DNA of 64,000 nucleotides, from positions 24,146,364 through 24,210,363 of the forward strand of contig CM073322.1 in the NCBI GenBank assembly GCA_037043015.1, read 5' to 3'. Both the position numbers and the translations under genes were made by a program. The notes beneath the pieces were generated by a model. It made no database searches. It saw nothing but the letters and a program-made list of their open reading frames with translations, and was not told where the DNA came from. Shown here in pieces: positions 23,322-36,348 of this stretch (the stretch's first letter is position 1; each line of letters begins with the position of its first letter). The DNA comes from Bryum argenteum (lineage: Eukaryota > Streptophyta > Bryopsida > Bryales > Bryaceae).

Positions 23322-24100
23322 TTCCCCAAAATCATTGAAAATTCCTATTATGATGAAATACAAATATGTGTTACTTATGATTGTGATGATATATAGTTCA
23401 TTTGAAAGTAGTCATTGAGAGCTTCGAGAATATGTATTGTGTATTTCAAAAATGTTCATCTATATTTAGATATGACATACAATAAGTGTGAAATAAGATT
23501 ATTTATTGTGCAACGGTGTGACGACAAGTCCTTAAATCTTAAGACGTGTTATAAAATTTAATATAAACACAGGTCCTCACCCGTGTCCTCCAGACACGGA
23601 CATCAAAAAATTCATATTGAAATTTATAAAATGTGTAAGAAATTCATTTCTAGGTATATATATAAAAACAAAGTTGGAGGTTTTTAGTGATGTTGAAATT
23701 ATGGGATATGCAATGAATGTGCAAATTCCCTGCTCTTGATTCTCCATGTTGTTTAAGATTTATAGCCTGTCTCTATTCCCATTTTTTGGTTTCAAAGAAA
23801 AAAAATGCCTTCTAGAATTCCTCGTTGAGATGCATTAAGAAATATAGTTTTTCTCAAAGAGTTCATGAGCAGATGAAATATAATTCTGAAGTTGCTCTTG
23901 GAAATCGTTGAGACCTGAGGCCCGCCATTCAATCTATATTTCCATAATGTATGTAACCTCACTTGGCATGAGAATTTGCATGAGACTTTGCATATTCGTA
24001 GATAATACAAGTAATCATGTGAGTAACAAGTATTGTTTATTAACCCTTAAAGTGGACTGAGGCTATATTGTGGGCGTCTGCGGTTTGGTCAACCTCTGAC
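23322..24100. other. AT-rich intergenic DNA, no gene seen
   Basis: No supported feature; reading frames are short and AT-driven. Confidence 0.45.
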
Positions 24101-24119
24101 TTACTATTTTTAGCTCAAA

Positions 24120-24420
24120 TGAGACTGAAACCTTTAGAAGGTTGTAGAGTTTCTCCATACCTTTCCGAAGATCTATTACATGCTTCAAAATTCCTCATAA
24201 TTTAGGAGATAACCACGGTCAAAGTTTTAAAATAATATTCAAAATCTGCTGAAAACTGCCCAAACGGCGGTATATGCTCATTTATTCTCCAAATCTGCCC
24301 AGAAACCATTGAATCAGAGAAACTATAATTATTCACCTGAAATTGAGATTTTACTTTTTTTTCAAGTATTATTTTCATGTAAAAGAGGTACCAAGGCATC
24401 TTCTCACTGTTTGGAATTCC
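24120..24420 (+). repeat. Dispersed repeat R2, second copy
   Basis: Resembles 16620-16930 in the same orientation, with shared words around TTTAGGAGATA, TATATGCTCA, CTGCCCA and TTTTCAAGT, and comparable spacing. Strongly diverged; class unknown. Confidence 0.35.
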
Positions 24421-25257
24421 ATTCCAATTATTCTTCACATGCCTTTTTATTGACAAAGATTGGCCTTTGTAGCTAAATTTCAGCATACATCCATGTGGAT
24501 AATCAAGCATTTCTTTAGGTTTTATAGGTTGTATGAGGGTAATAATTGCATGAACATGTTCCTGACTCATCTAGGAACAAGAATGTAAAGAGCCTCATGT
24601 CAAGTTTTTCACCGAAAATGGTTCTTCTCTCCCTCAAAAAACTGGTTACCCTTTCAACAACATGGAAAAAAAACTTTTCAAGAAAAAAAAAAAAAAAAAC
24701 ATCAAAAAAGCTTTTTGAGTACAAAACCATATGCAATAATTAGGATGTGAATGCTACATTTCTGGTATAAAGGATAAACTTCTAGTACAAGTTGGAAGCC
24801 AAATAAAAATGTTCACAAAAAAGTTGGGCATTCTTTAGCACTTCTCCAAATTTCCTCAAACATCAACATGGCATTGGTAGAACAAAATTTTATCACCTCA
24901 AAGTCATAATAGTGCTCACATGTCTTCACCCCAAGCACTTTAGTACCTAAACGCTTTTGATTTACAAATTTTCTACCAATTGATTGGTCACTTTTTATAA
25001 TATAGAATACGCAATCAATGTGTACCATACATCAACATTTATCATTCATTAGTTAAGCCAAATTATTTTATTCAAGAAAATAGAGACACTCATCTTGAAC
25101 TTTGTAAATCCTTATTGCCTCTTATGGTCAATGTCCAAAACCAAATGTTCAATGCTTATGATGTTGTTGCGTTGTTGGATGCACATTTTATCAAGCCAAC
25201 AATTCAATTACACTAATAAGGTAGGATGCTCAAAAATCGCACGAACTAAAATTGCAC

Positions 25258-26815
25258 CCTAAGGTCATTTGAGCTAGGGACACCTTATAGCTTCCAACTT
25301 ATAATTTTAACCTCCGAAGGACCAAGCATGTTTTTGAGCCTTCCCAAAAACTGCAATTTATTGACCACTTCGTGCAAGTTGAGGTATGATTCGATATTTT
25401 TACTTTTTTGGTATTTTCAATCGTATGATTTTCAAAACAACTACATGTATTAACACCAGGTTAAATTTCATCTGTTGGATCTTTACAATTTGTGAGATCA
25501 TAACGTTCAAAGTTTTTGCTAAAGTTTTTTGCAACAATTTGAAGCTTGCTCCTGTAAATTTTGGAGGTTGCCCTTGTAAAATTGGTAATTTTTTTGACTT
25601 GGGGGACTTTGATACTCAAGTAGTGATCTAGTTATGAATTTCTTTTCAATTTGTTTTTATTTAAATAAAGACTAAATTTGCCCAAATTGCCCTTTTTGGA
25701 ATTGAAAAGTAAAATTTGCGTTCAAAAATACTTAATTTAAGATTTTGACGTTGCAAGTTCTCACACTCACACCTTGTAGTGTGGGGAGCACATAGTAGAA
25801 ATCTTAAGTAAGAAAATACTTTTAACTCCTAAGCTCCACAAATTTGCAAAAACCACTATTTACATCCTTGGCCCTTTAACCCCCAAAAATCCACAAAATC
25901 CAAGACGAGTTTTTGAGATTTTGGGCAGCTCATTTGAAGGGGATAAAATTGATATTTTTCCTAAGATTTTTATTGTGTGCTCCCCATACTGTAATGTGTA
26001 TGTGGTAAAGTTTGCAAAGCCAAATTTCAATTTTAAAACCTTCAATTAGAAATTTTAGGTTTCAAGTCCAAAACGGACAGTTTAAATTTAACTTTGTTGA
26101 AGTATTCTTTTCTGAAAATATGTTCATTACCAAATTACTATTCATATTTTGAAGTGACCAAAGTCAAAAAGTTTACCAATTTTACAAGGGCAACCTCCAA
26201 AACTTTTAAAAACAATCTTCACAATTTCTAGTAATTTTACAATTCTTTCAAAAATTGCCGAAATTTGAGATTTTGAATTTTTTTCCAAGATTTTTTTTGT
26301 CAGAATTCAAATACTCATAAAGGCACCTTCTCACCGTCCATATTTTTCTTAAAATCAATATATTATAGGAGATGCTTGTTTTACTATATCATTGTTTTTT
26401 GACCTTCTTTCCTATAATAATTTACATGAAAGTCATGAACGTGGGATGAGTCTCTAAAATTTTTCATGAGCGTACTCAACTTACCTACATGAAAAAAAAT
26501 ATGAACAAAATTTTTGGGGTTACAAATTTCAAATGTCCCTTTGCACCATGGAGACAATGTCTCCCAAACAATGCCCAAAAAAACTTTCGGACAAACTTTA
26601 AATGTTACGATCTTGCCAATGGAAATCATCCAACGGTCAATTTTTGGAATGGTAACTATGAATAGGCTTAGGTACAAGATCTTACAATTTAGATTTCAAA
26701 AAAAATTTAAAAAATTGTTCACACCTCCATGAGTGTATAGAGGTAGATAATTACAGTTTTGAGGTTTCAAGATCTCAAAAACACAAGGATTTTTAGGGGT
26801 TAAGGGTTAATGTAC
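25258..26815. repeat. Inverted pair of dispersed repeat R1, centre near 25880
   Basis: The left arm (about 25258-25850) carries GTTGGATC, GAGATCATAACGTTCAAAG and GGAGGTTGCCCTTGTAAAATTG. The right arm (about 25900-26815) carries the same series in reverse complement and ends CCTAAAAATCC-type sequence followed by a TTAACCCTTAA word. GTGTGGGGAGCAC at 25778 pairs with GTGCTCCCCATAC at 25977. The arms are diverged, so the pair is old. Confidence 0.5.
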
Positions 26816-27655
26816 CTATGGTGTAAATTTTAAAATGTGCAAGTTTTGGTACACTTACCACTTCATATACAAGAAAAAAATCACAAACAATTTAAGATAT
26901 ATTCAAAGCTAATATTAATTTCAATTGGACCAATGTTCAACATACTTAATCCATGTCCATGTCTATATCCCCGTCTTATCCCCGTCCATGTCTTTGTACA
27001 ACCAAGGGTTCCTTAGATAAAAGAATAGGACGATTTTTTTGAATTGATGATGTGATTGTTGCTACGAAAACAAAAATAAAACTTTGTTCTTTCGACGACA
27101 CCTCCAGTATCCCAATTTGACATCACTAAGAAAAACTAAACAAACACACATCCGCTTTAAATATGAGAGATAAGGTCTATAATAGAGGTTTAAAGAGAAA
27201 CTTAAGTGCAACAACATAGTGCTCGGTGGTGTTCGTAAAACAAGGGTGTCCTAGTACAAGCTGCCCTTTGTCTTTCAGCTGTGATTATTCGATCGGAGCT
27301 CGACGACATAGCTTGCCTGGAATCCATCACGTCCAAGCCTTCCGGGGACGTTCGCTGATCGGGCCATCACTCGCCGTGGCTTGTTCCCGAGGTCGTGGCC
27401 GTTCTGTAGATTCCACTTTCGTGCGATTTGGCTCCGTGGTCGGTGAGAAACCCTAATTGGACGTTGCGAAGGAGTGTCGCGATCCCGTGTTGCGCTTTTC
27501 GGGAGTTGCATCCTTCGTGTACCGATTCTTTTAATGCTAGCGACAGTGATTTAGGAATTTCGCCAATCCGCAGAGTGTTGTCTTTCACGCCTCGACAAAG
27601 TGGAGTTTGGTCAACTTTAGGGTTTGGGGAATCGTTTTACCTGCATGAGCGAGGG
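26816..27655. other. Spacer and presumed 5' UTR/promoter of UBC gene
   Basis: GC content rises from about 27226, consistent with the promoter and leader of the downstream E2 gene. Overlapping short frames on both strands here are not supported as genes. Confidence 0.4.
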
Positions 27656-29975
27656 ATGGCTGAAAGAGCATGCGTGCAGCGGTTGCAGAAAGAGTTCCGA
27701 GCGCTGTGCAAGGTTCGTGTAATAGCTTACAATATGCCAAAAGCGGTTTGCTCGATTCTTTCATCTGAATTTGTTTATCATGTGTTCCATGTCAACGTCT
27801 GTTCTCCCACCTTTCTTGCCCATCTATAGTAGCTCCATAAGTCTACTTTGTCCCTGTCGATGTTGGTCAAAGAAAACGTCTTTGAGAATATCGACTTACC
27901 TATATAAAGAACAGACAATCGGTATTTCGATCTGCTGAGACTTGTTTTGAACATGAACCTGGATTTTTAGGCTGGTGTGGGAGGTTTTACTTGTGCGCTA
28001 TGCTTGTTTTGGCTTTTGCTTATTTCTTCAAGATTTTCGATGCCCTTTGGCTGTCTGGCATACTAGTGTTGGAAGCTTCTTCTTCGTCTCTAGGGAATTC
28101 TTTGTCAATTGACAGGTCACAAGTTTCTACGTTCTACTTTGTAGCTCACCAACTCGACGACTTTGTCTTGCCAGGAGCCAGTCCCGCATGTTTTAGCGCG
28201 ACCATCACCTACAGACATCTTGGAATGGCGTAAGTTGTTCTTGTTCGACAATTCTTTCTAGGTCGACAGTTTTGGAGTTAAGGAACGTCGATAAATTAAG
28301 ATAATTTAGAATCTTGTATACATAGTTTAACTGATGTTTTGGTCGTCCGGATGCGTGCAGACTACGTCTTGGAAGGGAGCGAAAATACTCCATTTGAAGG
28401 TATTTATTTCTTTTGCTACTTTCTTAGCAAATTGTTGGTGGTAGCTACGTTTTTGCGGCTTTTGGTAGTTCATTTCTTTGAACATCTTACTTCTTGGCAT
28501 GTGAGTGAGGTGTAGTGGATTACATGGTCACGGAAGGAAATCTGGTGGTCATGTAGGAGGTGTATATCATGGCAAGGTCAAGTTTCCACCTGAGTATCCA
28601 TATAAGCCTCCAGGCATCAGGTACGCGTATTTTGCCAAATTTTTTGTGAAGTCTATGATTATTCTGCAATGATCTGCCGTGCCGCAATAGTTATCTCTGA
28701 TAAAACTGTTGTCTTTTTTGTGGAGCAGTATGATTACCCCAAACGGCCGCTTTGCAACCCAGAAGCGGATCTGCATGTCTATGAGCGATTGTATGAACCC
28801 GTGCCTCTACTTCCTTATATCCAAGTTTTGAAATTCCCTGTCTCATCTGTTTTTCATTTTCAGAGGGAATGTAGGTGCAGCTTTTTAGGCATGTAGCATT
28901 CAGTCTTTCTAATATGCATGCGCACTCTTTGGGTTCTGGCATTGTTGATATACAATCTAAGTAATCGACCTGGGTTGCAAACATGTGTTAACAGTTCATC
29001 CAGAGACCTGGAATCCAATGTGGTCCGTGTCAAGGTGAGCTTCTATTATCCACCACTTCACGTATTCTGCAACGTCCTCTTTGTCTTAAGTGCTCCTAGT
29101 TGTCTGTTCTTGTAACGATGTTGTTGAATCTGTTTTCAATCTTTATGAGTGAATGTTTTCAGCATTTACTTCTTTCTATATGCATTACATCTTACACGCA
29201 ATTTATGCCGTTTTGTGAATGCAGCATTTTGACTGGACTTCTTTCTTTTATGGTAAGTTCACTACAATCCTACACCCATTGACTTCTACTCGATTGTAAT
29301 TGATGGTCGAAGGAGTCTGCATTTTAAAATCTGTTCTTCAGACAAGGATGGCCTTGAGCTTTCTTGGTTCACAAGAACCTGTCAGAATCCATTTTGCAAT
29401 TCCAGTGCTGACTGATGGTCTAGATTCTCCCTAGCGCGGTTACAAATAGAGCTTAACCATAGATGTTCTTCTGCAGATGGACAACACGCCCACAACAGGA
29501 AGTGTTTCAACCAGTAATGAGGAGAAGCAACGCTTAGCTCAGAACTCGCTAGCGTTCAATTGTAAGAGGTGTGTTTCCCAGCCTTGGCATATCTGGTTTG
29601 AAGCAATCTTTGTTGTATCGTACGATTGGAATCAACCACGCACAAGTGACGGGCAGGAGTTAACCGTTTGTTGTGGACTGTCTCAGTGCCGTGTTTCGTA
29701 AAATGTTCCCAGAGTATGTTGAAAAGCATTTGGAAAGACAGAGAGCTGCAGAGCAAGCAGTTGCAGAACAAGCCAAGCAAAATGGCTTGAATATGACGAA
29801 GTCCTCTGAACAGTCGGATACACAGACACCAGCCACTAATGGTCACGTGGAGGGGAAGGGGCGACAGCAGAAACCGTCTCAGAAGTTCCCATTTTGGCTG
29901 ACAGCACTAATAGTGGCAATCTTCGCCAGCATAATGGCCCTGCCATTACTGACCTTGGATCTGAGCCATTCATGA
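27656..29975 (+). CDS. Tail-anchored ubiquitin-conjugating enzyme, UBE2J/UBC32-34 type
   Basis: Nine exons (27656-27712, 28175-28229, 28361-28399, 28557-28620, 28729-28790, 28995-29034, 29225-29252, 29477-29568, 29687-29975) join in phase to 241 residues. The UBC fold reads PTDILEW, EGSENTPFEGG, FPPEYPYKPPGI and TPNGRF, then the catalytic Cys87 in KRICMSMSDFHPETWNP. TPNGRF in place of the usual HPN, and the DFHP after the cysteine, are hallmarks of the UBE2J class. The C-terminus has a Lys/Gln-rich linker and a hydrophobic segment (about residues 213-236) followed by a short polar tail, a tail anchor for the ER membrane. The family acts in ER-associated degradation. Exon 4 was started at 28557 because that restores the conserved double glycine. 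Confidence 0.92.
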
Positions 29976-31535
29976 CGACCTTATTTGAGTTGAGACGAAC
30001 TCTAAGCATTTTAGAGTTACTGTACCTCAATCTTTCGTGACGGTGCAAATGAAGTGAGCAGATTGAATGTTGGGTTTGCAGAAAAGGAAAGTCTTGTATA
30101 GTATCGAACTCCTGAAGTCGTTTGAATTCCAAGTTCGCAAGGGAACCCCTTGCGATTGTGTCAGACCCCGTGCGCAACACAGCATTGCGGACATTATTTT
30201 GTAACAGTTCACTAGCATGGGCGTTTGTGCCTGTAGTAAATACAAATTCTTAAATACCTAGGATAGTTTCTCTTGTATACATATCTTTTATGCATATTGA
30301 GCATGCCTGGGTCGAGATTTTGAGGTATTCAAACGCAGAGTTCTTGCATTTAAGACAAGCCTACCAGCGGGTAGGTTTTTGAAGATTTTCGTCAAGTTTT
30401 TATGGCAAGTGATTGTGCTATTCTGTTCTCGACGAAAAGAAGAAAAAGAAATCGAATGAAAAACTTAGTACATGCAAATTTAATAAAAAAGTCTTGCATT
30501 GAGAATTTCTCTAAAATGTTCACTTCAATACAACTGAAAAAAAGGCCAGAAGTCGAAATACTTTTACCAGGATGTGAAATCAGGCGAAATGTCGCCAAAT
30601 TTTGGTATACCACAATGTGAAAAATCAAGCATCTCTTTATTATAGTCCTATGAGGGCAAAACTTTTGCAGACATAGTCCTATCTCACCTAGGAACAACCA
30701 TTTGCAGTCAAATCTTACAAGTGATTTTTCTCTTATTAAAATTTATTGTACATTCTCTTACTGAAATTTATTCTCCAATTGAAACTCATGCTGCATGATG
30801 AGTTTTGTACTTTTTGAAATCCCACAGTGATGAAAGATTATTGGCAGCAGTTCTATCGTTGAGGTTGTAACCCATAAGCTCTCAGTAGAAGATGTCACAA
30901 TCAGCCGGAGTTACATAGGCGGGAAGTGGTTTGAATTTGGGACTAGAACTGGCGCCAGTTCATTCAATGATGGATGACATTCGTTGATATGGATGGCATT
31001 GAAAATCTCCGATGGATGTCCTCTAGATCTGTCCGTGGACACCGAGCTCAACTTGCATTATAATACTACTATGTCACCTTCCGCACACAGTGTTTCTGGT
31101 CTCATATCTAGTGCAATCCCGGTCTTACTTGTGGCAAGGTAGCTTCTGTCGACTGATTTTTAATTGGAATGCCAATTATTCGGAATTGTGAAAATTAAGA
31201 GAACGTTGCTTCTATGCGGTATTTTTTATCAAGGCGTAAATTGTATTGTTACAGTATCATCGTCTTCTGCTGTTATGCATGTAATATCTGAATTTTCAAT
31301 CCTTGGAAGAGGCAGCGGAACATTCTGACTCTGCGTCTTTTCTACTAGAATAATCCTGAGCAAGGTCAAGAATATCTGATCGTTCCCTGAGCTTTCAAGC
31401 TTCTCAGCATGTACGTTCTTCTCACTGACAGTTTCCACATGGCTGCTTGTTTCAACGTTTTCCAGCAAGTGCGGTTCATTTGAGCTTCTTATCTCACATA
31501 ATCTAGCTGGATTTCTCTTGTGCAGGCAGCTACAA
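29976..31535. other. Spacer between UBC and DMC1 genes
   Basis: Includes the UBC 3' UTR and the DMC1 promoter. A non-coding or short coding first exon of DMC1 probably lies between about 31150 and 31520, but I could not place it. Confidence 0.4.
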
Positions 31536-34500
31536 ATGATAGAGAAAGAAGAAGAAGACGATGAGTTTTTCGAGACTATTGACAAACGTCTGTATCAGTA
31601 GGCCTTGCTTTGTCAGTATGTCTAAGCAAAGAGTATTTATAAGGATCAGTGAGAGGACATTTCATCTTCATGAACATAGTACATCTTTGCTGGAGATCGA
31701 GTCAATTGAACTTATCATGTAGTGAATCATTGTCACTCAATGTCCATCGATAAGGTCGTGTGTGAAGTTATAGCCGCACAAGAGTTAACTAGAGCAGAAA
31801 CTGATTTATCATCGTGATCTTTAGCTAGGAATTGAACATTCTCACTTTGAGTACTTTGTAGAAAGGAATAACACCTTCTTATACAGTCATTGCGCAAGGA
31901 ATCAATGCTGGAGACCTCAAGAAACTCCAGGATGCTGGAATTTATACTTGTAATGGATTGATGATGACCACCAAGAAGGTACTCATTACAAGTCAATATC
32001 TTAGACAAATTACACGCAATAAAGTGTGAATACAAAGATGTGCAATATATTTTTGCCCTGAGCATAGACAATTGACACACTTGAAATATTCAGAATGATG
32101 TTTTTTTTTCCGACAGCAGATTTAAGAGCGCACAGTTCATCAGCTGATTTTCTTTTGCAATGTGCAGGCATTATCGAATATCAAGGGCTTGTCTGACACC
32201 AAAGTCGACAAGATATGTGAAGCAGCAGAAAGAATTGTGGTGAGCGTCACCAATCGCAATCTTCTTCACAGAATTTGGATAACCTCTGTAGTTCCAGTAC
32301 ACGATCACAAGAAACTACGTAGTGCATTAAAGCAGCAAAATCAAGTCAATGTACAATACAATAGACTGCGTCACTCTTCTCTATTCATCATGTACGTGAA
32401 TCGAGTAGTTTTTAATTTCTCTGCAATTATCCTCAAGCCCGGTTTCTAAGTACAATTGCCTCCATTTTCAGCAAATGGGATTCTGCACAGGAAGCGAACT
32501 CCTCAACAAAGTAAATCTCGACAGTTCAGACTTATTAATCAAGTTCGACATACTGACAAATTCATTTCTTCTTACATTCCTACTGTAGTTCGTTCGCTCA
32601 TGGAGAATTCAGTCACTACTGATGTACCCGTCTAACCTTGGCTGGTTGCAGCGTAAGCAAGTCGTACGGATTACAACCGGGAGCCAGGCTCTCGATATGC
32701 TACTAGGAGGTTTGCCCTTCGTCTAAATGTAGAGAAGCTATTGTCGATGATATATCCGAATCCGCATTCTTGTAGGAATGGTCTGATGCAGATAGGATTC
32801 TTCAGAGAATTCGGAGAAGGCGGAAAAGTTTGTATTGAGCAGCAGAATTCTAACAACTTGGGAGTGTTTGCTCGTGACATTGAAAAGGCGGTGTGGAGAC
32901 CATGGCTATCACCGAAGTATTTGGCGAGTTTAGGTTTGTATCTTGGGAGTACTTACTTGGTCATGTTCTTATGATAACCGTGGTTCGTATACAATCTAAA
33001 GTTTACAGAAGTAAATGAAGATGTGATACATGAACTATGCAGGACCGGGAAGACGCAGATTGCTCACACGCTTTGCGTTTCAACACAGGTATTAATCCTG
33101 AGGCACTTTTAGCTCTTATCCAGACACTCTTGTACAGGTCGAATCTACGGCGTCGTTTGTGAACATCCATCACGAGTATCTTTAGAAGCTTTCCCTCATT
33201 TCTGACAAGGTTTTTCCGTGAACACAGCTACCGTTCAGCATGGGAGGAGGAAATGGAAAGGTGGCGTATATCGACACCGAAGGAACATTGTATGAAAACT
33301 TTTTAAAATCTTCTATCTTCAGAATTTTTCCATCTCAAGATAGAAGATGTAGATGCTGCTTTCCTTTCATTGTTCACTTGCCAGGGAAGTAGAGTCGATT
33401 CTATCTGTTCCTATGTTGCAACCGTCGTTCCATAAGAAATTTCTAGATTTAATAAGTTCTGATTGCACTCGTTGTGTAACGGATGTAAAATTTGTCACCT
33501 ATTGGACTTTGTTGTACTAGTGTAATCGTGTTAATTTTCAACTGTTGGATAGTTGAGATGTCAGAGCATGAGATGCTCGTGGACTCTTACAAGTAGTTGA
33601 AAAGGGCTATCATCATGTGCACAGACGAAGTAAAGCAGATCAAGCAACTGATAACTTGCATATGAAACAGCCGACCTGAACGCCTCTCCCCTATTGCGGA
33701 GCGATTTGGCCTGGAATACGCGGCAGTTCTTGACAATGTGAGTATCAAGTCACGCCAAGTCGGCCAAGAACAGGAGCAGAATTACTCTAAGAATGCCATT
33801 GGAGATAAGAAATCCCAACTGAATACTACTTCTTTATCTAACAATTCTGAGTCGTGTACTTTGGCAGATTATGTACGCGCGTGCATATACTCATGAGCAT
33901 CAGTTCAACCTGCTGGCAGGATTGGCTTGCAGGATGGCAGAAGAACCATTTAGATTGGTGGTAATTATTTGCCTTGCAATTTATGACAATATGGACGTTT
34001 CGCCGAGAGATTCATTTCAATGTTTGTGATCCTGCTCTGAATCACAATTCTTCCTCTCTTTTGTAGCGTATGGTGAAATTTAACTTGGCTCAGCTGAGAA
34101 TACTGCTGATTGTGGAAATTAATCACATGAATTGCGCGAATGAAATAGATTATTGACTCGATCATGGCGCTTTTTCGAGTCGACTTCACTGGACGGGGAG
34201 AATTAGCTGATCGGCAGGTTAGTTCAGGAACCTCTCAAAGGCTGTAGAAAATGCCTATTAATTGTATCCATAACGCTGGTTTCTTAAGGTCTGCTGCGTT
34301 GCCCCTGTTATTTCACGTGCTTCTGGAGTCGAGCTATGATGTCGTTTATTTGATATATGATGTACTCTTAACTGTCAAGATATTGACTAAAACCGACGTT
34401 CATTTTGTGAACAGCAAAAATTGGCCCAAATGCTTTCGAAGCTGATTAAGCTTGCAGAAGAGTTCAATGTTGCTATCTTGATGACAAATCATGGTAGCCT

Positions 34501-35189
34501 CTTCACCTGAACTCAAATTGTTTCTCGGCTATACACTACTCCTGCTAATTTTTACTCTGGAAAAATTTCTCTGTTAACCGCCAGATATCTCTCGAATGAA
34601 TTCAGATACTGTACAGCTGTGGTGACTTCGCTAATTTAGCTGTTCAGTTTGTCCGTTAAATGTTCGCCCTGCATTCTCTGCCACCTACTAGTTTCGATAC
34701 GGTCAACACTATATATGAGTCGAACAATAACTGTCACTGATGGAAATTCTAACTTATCATATTAAACCATCAATTCTTTGAAATACAGTAATAGCTGATC
34801 CCGGAGGCGGTACGTTTGTTGCCGACCCAAAGAAACCTGCTGGTGGTCATGTTATAGCCCATGCTTCGACAGTCCGGTTGATGCTCAGAAAGGGCAAGGC
34901 TGAACAACGAATCTGCAAAGTATTTGATGCACCAAATCTACCGGATGATGAAGCTATATCCTCCCACTATATTATATTGTGCTTTAACAGTCTCCTTTAA
35001 AACTTTTCGCTCCTTGTAATGAGCAGGAAGAGGAAGATTAACGTATTTCATCTTGTTGGAGCTGAAGGCACCTGTCACGGCGCAGTTTGGATTTCCATCA
35101 GTGTAGCCTACTGACAACATCGTTGAACCTTGACTTCCTCACACTCCTTTCAGATTACTCGCGGAGGCATTGCAGATATCAAAGACTAA
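31536..35189 (+). CDS. DMC1: DMC1 meiotic recombinase
   Basis: Exons: 31536-31587, 31887-31978, 32168-32239, 32472-32510, 32652-32709, 32888-32933, 33043-33088, 33228-33289, 33671-33737, 33868-33960, 34149-34217, 34415-34493, 34789-34955, 35145-35189; 328 residues, stop TAA. The N-terminal helix-hairpin-helix block reads [15 protein letters not shown]. Walker A is GEFRTGKTQ; the core continues with [26 protein letters not shown] and [12 protein letters not shown], and the end is [17 protein letters not shown]1 forms nucleoprotein filaments for meiotic strand exchange in the nucleus. RAD51 is excluded by the NGLMM and GGIADIKD signatures. Codons before the chosen ATG (QLQ) match the family in frame after a possible TGCAG acceptor at 31525, so an upstream first exon is likely missing. 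Oddities: the last intron is AT-AC, and conserved TNQ reads TNH. Confidence 0.9.
34956..35144 (+). other. U12-type AT-AC intron, last intron of DMC1
   Basis: No GT donor can join exons 13 and 14 in phase. The junction [17 protein letters not shown], expected from the family, needs an intron starting ATATCCTC and ending CACAC. ATATCCT matches the U12 5' splice site consensus, CCTTGAC at 35128-35134 matches the U12 branch site, and the branch A lies 11 nt before the 3' splice site, all as expected for minor-spliceosome introns. Length is 189 nt. Confidence 0.85.
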
Positions 35190-36348
35190 GAGAAATCTCG
35201 TAAAGATCAAACACAAATTCGTTAAACAGGCACCCTTACTCTGCAACCCAAACAAGTTGAATAACAAGAGCGTCTTTAGATCCTTCTGTACGAGAACGTC
35301 GTGAGCTGGTTGCACGTCTCAATCTGCTCTAATCACAAGCGCCGTACAGCTAGGTTAGGAACGATGTCTGCGACTTCTGGTTTGCGTGCGAAAGAAAACC
35401 GCATTCGAGGTCAGAAGATCTCAATCTAGATTTGCCCTTAGAAGAACCTACCATGGAGGTCTTCTGTTTGGAAAAGGTGTGATTTTCACTCTAACGGTAT
35501 TTCATTCTTGGACACAAGCTCGAGTTTGGCAATGAGCTAAAGCCGAGAAGAAGGAGCTGCATCCTGTGATGTAATTACTTCAACGGTCAAACAGTAGCAG
35601 AGACCTCCGCTGACTCCTCTGAAGGACAGAGTTGCTCCTACTGGTGCTGGTTCTTCTTCTTATCACTCAATATCGGTCAATGGCACATGAAATCGGTTGG
35701 TTAGTTCCTCATTTAGTTGTATGCGCCTAAGAGGCAACAAGTATCTCAAGTTCAAAAAATTTGAGGTTCAAAATTCCCTTTGAAATTAGGTTAACTATGG
35801 TGATAAACACAATGCCGCCAGTAAAGACTTCAATACACAACCACCCCATTCATGACCAACTCGATCCAGTGAAATCTCATTTCACTTGATGCAAAGTTAA
35901 GCCATACCTTAAACTCTACTCAATAAAAAGAAAGAAAAAATAGGAGAATTTTTTATTTTTTTTAAAAAAAAATTAAAAAAATTAAAAAATGGATTGTATT
36001 GGCCCATTCAACGATATAGGGATTTGATAGTGGACTGAAACCGTGGAAGTTGGAACCATCACTAAAAGCTCTAAAAACGAGTTGACCATCTTCTTTGATC
36101 CACACACATTTGACATGTAGTGGAGCTTGTAAGCATGCCTGCGCATTTACTCCGCTACTTCATCCATCCACATGGCCCGACCGAGCGGGGTGTCTGACAT
36201 ACCTCAACGCTCGGACAACCCAACTTCCATTCGCTCCGATTGCCATGTCGTTCAGGTACTCTCACTTGACTGAGAGGGTCAAGCTCATCGGATCAGAGCT
36301 CACGATCAGCAATTCCGTTTTCGCATTCTCGCCAGTCATCATGTGATC
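35190..36348. other. Spacer between DMC1 and MurF
   Basis: DMC1 3' UTR, an A/T homopolymer-rich patch at 35935-35990, and the MurF leader. No further gene supported. Confidence 0.45.

Noticed and set aside
24037..26815. A single 2.8-kb M1 element using TTAACCCTTAA words at 24037 and 26803
   Set aside because: Beyond the short shared word the ends do not match as inverted repeats, and the interior is made of other repeats.
31229..31585. 118-residue minus-strand frame overlapping DMC1 exon 1
   Set aside because: No family resemblance; overlaps the acidic N-terminal exon of DMC1 on the opposite strand.
32767..32840. A DMC1-like exon reading [11 protein letters not shown] that would force a frameshift
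   Set aside because: The correct exon lies downstream at 32888-32933 ([14 protein letters not shown]) and restores the frame, so DMC1 is not a pseudogene on this ground; the earlier match is chance within an intron.
35250..35460. Possible coding remnant reading DPSVRERRELVARLNLL after DMC1
   Set aside because: A single short stretch with no acceptor or domain that I could support.
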